A DNA stretch of 6,080 nt from an uncultured Roseburia sp. (GTDB taxonomy: Bacteria; Bacillota; Clostridia; Lachnospirales; Lachnospiraceae). The notes under the pieces were generated by a model. It saw only the letters and a program-made list of their open reading frames with translations. It searched no databases and was not told the DNA's origin. Position 1 is the stretch's first letter, and each line of letters opens with the position of its first letter. The DNA is taken from assembly GCA_900548205.1 (NCBI GenBank), contig URJS01000096.1:1-6080 (forward strand), read 5' to 3'. The position numbers and the translations under genes are program-made. Positions 5,640-6,080 of this stretch are shown in pieces.

Positions 5640-5684
5640 CTTGTCAAGAAAATGTCCAAGGCGCGGCAGGAATTGATTGACAAG
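5640..5684. repeat. Inverted repeat CTTGTCAA / TTGACAAG at the riboswitch promoter
   Basis: CTTGTCAA (5640-5647) and TTGACAAG (5677-5684) are perfect 8-bp inverted copies separated by 29 bases. The right arm contains the -35 TTGACA. No T-run follows, so this is not a terminator. It may be an operator pair or a coincidence around a consensus hexamer. Confidence 0.45.
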
Positions 5685-5705
5685 CAGAACAGATGGTGCT
5701 ATGGT
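5677..5705 (+). promoter_or_regulatory. Promoter of the lysine riboswitch transcript
   Basis: A perfect TTGACA (5677-5682) is followed by a 17-base spacer and TATGGT (5700-5705) preceded by TGC, giving an extended -10. The predicted start near 5712 lies just upstream of the riboswitch, as expected for a riboswitch-led transcription unit. Confidence 0.75.
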
Positions 5706-5725
5706 AGAAGAAACATCATACATAG

Positions 5726-5892
5726 TTGATAGAGGTTGCGTACTTTAAGAGTAGCTTTTTGGATGCGGCAAGCGCAGAGGAAGATGAGTGAAAGGAAAGC
5801 ACGCCGAAAGCGTATGGCACTTGCCGTCATACTGCTTGGGCATAGGGTTAAGAGCCCTGTGACTGTCATCTTTTTGGATGGGGCGCTATCGG
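5726..5892 (+). ncRNA. Lysine riboswitch (L-box)
   Basis: This leader RNA element binds L-lysine and controls lysine biosynthesis or transport genes. The closing P1 stem is GATAG (5728-5732) with CTATC (5886-5890), extendable by G-T pairs. The L-box landmarks occur in order. GATAGAGG and AAGAGTAG form the loop-E and kink-turn part of P2. TGAAAGG (5789-5795) and GCCGAA (5803-5808) follow. A P3 hairpin has GTATG/CATAC (5812-5816/5828-5832). A P4 hairpin has CATAGGG/CCCTGTG (5841-5847/5855-5861). ACTGTCA and a P5 hairpin with CATC/GATG (5867-5870/5877-5880) come next, then GGGGCGCTATC at the end. A terminator 47 bases downstream makes it a transcriptional off-switch: lysine should cause termination. 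A competing antiterminator could be CGGTTT (5890-5895) pairing with AGACCG (5937-5942). The regulated gene lies beyond the window. Confidence 0.92.
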
Positions 5893-5938
5893 TTTCTATA
5901 TTTTTTGTGAATAGATATATTTGCAGCAGTGGAAGCAG

Positions 5939-5963
5939 ACCGGCTCATAGGAGCCGGTTTTTT
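5939..5963 (+). terminator. Riboswitch-controlled intrinsic terminator
   Basis: ACCGGCTC (5939-5946) pairs with GAGCCGGT (5951-5958) around an ATAG loop, with T at all of 5958-5963. Its 5' arm can alternatively pair with the 3' edge of riboswitch P1, giving the usual terminator/antiterminator switch. Confidence 0.88.
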
Positions 5964-6000
5964 ACGTTATTAGGAAACATTGTTTCCTAATAACGTAAAA
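5960..6000. repeat. Perfect 41-bp palindrome overlapping the terminator T-run
   Basis: Bases 5960-5979 are the exact reverse complement of 5981-6000, around a single T at 5980. The arms begin TTTTACGTTATTAGG and end CCTAATAACGTAAAA. The left end shares its TTTT with the riboswitch terminator. No T-run follows the right arm, so it is not an ordinary terminator. It may be the edge of a palindromic repeat or miniature mobile element, or a very stable RNA hairpin in the leader of the lysine-controlled gene. Confidence 0.9.
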
Positions 6001-6080
6001 CCCTCCGAGGGATCGCACTGCGTCGGAAAGGAACTGTGTCGCTGAAGCGACCCGCCGCAGGCGGAGAATCTCGCTTGCGA
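6001..6080. repeat. Array of short GC-rich hairpins at the window end (REP-like)
   Basis: Several small stem-loops are packed end to end: CCCT/AGGG (6001-6011), GTCGC-TGAA-GCGAC (6038-6051), CCGCC-GCA-GGCGG (6052-6064) and TCGC-TT-GCGA (6071-6080). The base composition is much richer in GC than the palindrome before it. No start codon with a ribosome-binding site is visible. The style matches dispersed palindromic repeats in intergenic DNA. The right boundary lies outside the window. Confidence 0.5.

Noticed and set aside
5736..5990. Open frame of 84 codons (TTG start) across the riboswitch
   Set aside because: It coincides with the lysine riboswitch, the terminator and the palindrome, lacks a ribosome-binding site, and its product looks like no protein family.
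1..6080. CRISPR array, tRNA or rRNA genes, transposase
   Set aside because: No regularly spaced repeats, no tRNA cloverleaf or rRNA signatures, and no transposase or integrase reading frame were seen on either strand.

Overview
The window looks like a low-to-mid GC Firmicutes (class Clostridia) chromosome, most likely Lachnospiraceae. The reasons are AGGAGG-type ribosome-binding sites, sigma-A promoters (several with an extended -10 TGn), a TypA of Firmicutes type, a lysine (L-box) riboswitch, and Clostridia-like phage and accessory genes. The family assignment is inference from style, not a database result.

Layout. Positions 1-690 look accessory. They hold the 3' end of a cell-wall-binding SH3 protein (endolysin-like tail) with its terminator, then a compact locus that reads as a complete but unannotated type I toxin-antitoxin module. 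A 28-residue single-membrane-helix peptide (378-464) has its own extended -10 promoter, a ribosome-binding site masked by a leader hairpin, and a two-way terminator (516-551). Facing it on the minus strand is a strong promoter (598-626) for a predicted RNA of about 77 nt. That RNA carries an antisense copy of the toxin start region, because the DNA contains a bipartite direct repeat (376-400 and 563-586). The plan matches Fst/par-type systems. Positions 690-1151 are a 5'-truncated M23 peptidase that has lost its first zinc-ligand motif, so the accessory DNA probably ends at a deletion or insertion junction near 685.

Positions 1160-2727 hold a cytosolic methyl-accepting chemotaxis protein with a C-terminal zinc-binding CZB domain, its own promoter and a strong two-way terminator. 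This gene converges with typA/bipA (minus strand, 4719-2878), a ribosome-associated translational GTPase. The typA promoter lies in a 288-bp region shared with the divergent gene for a tandem OB-fold single-stranded-DNA-binding protein (5008-5637).

The last 440 bases contain no protein gene. They hold a promoter with a perfect TTGACA -35, a lysine riboswitch (about 5726-5892), its intrinsic terminator (5939-5963), a perfect 41-bp palindrome that starts inside the terminator T-run, and a string of small GC-rich hairpins that runs off the window. The lysine-controlled gene should lie just beyond position 6080.

The typA, ssb and chemoreceptor genes are independent transcription units with no obvious shared pathway. 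The toxin-antitoxin locus and the riboswitch-palindrome region are the two places where non-coding structure dominates.
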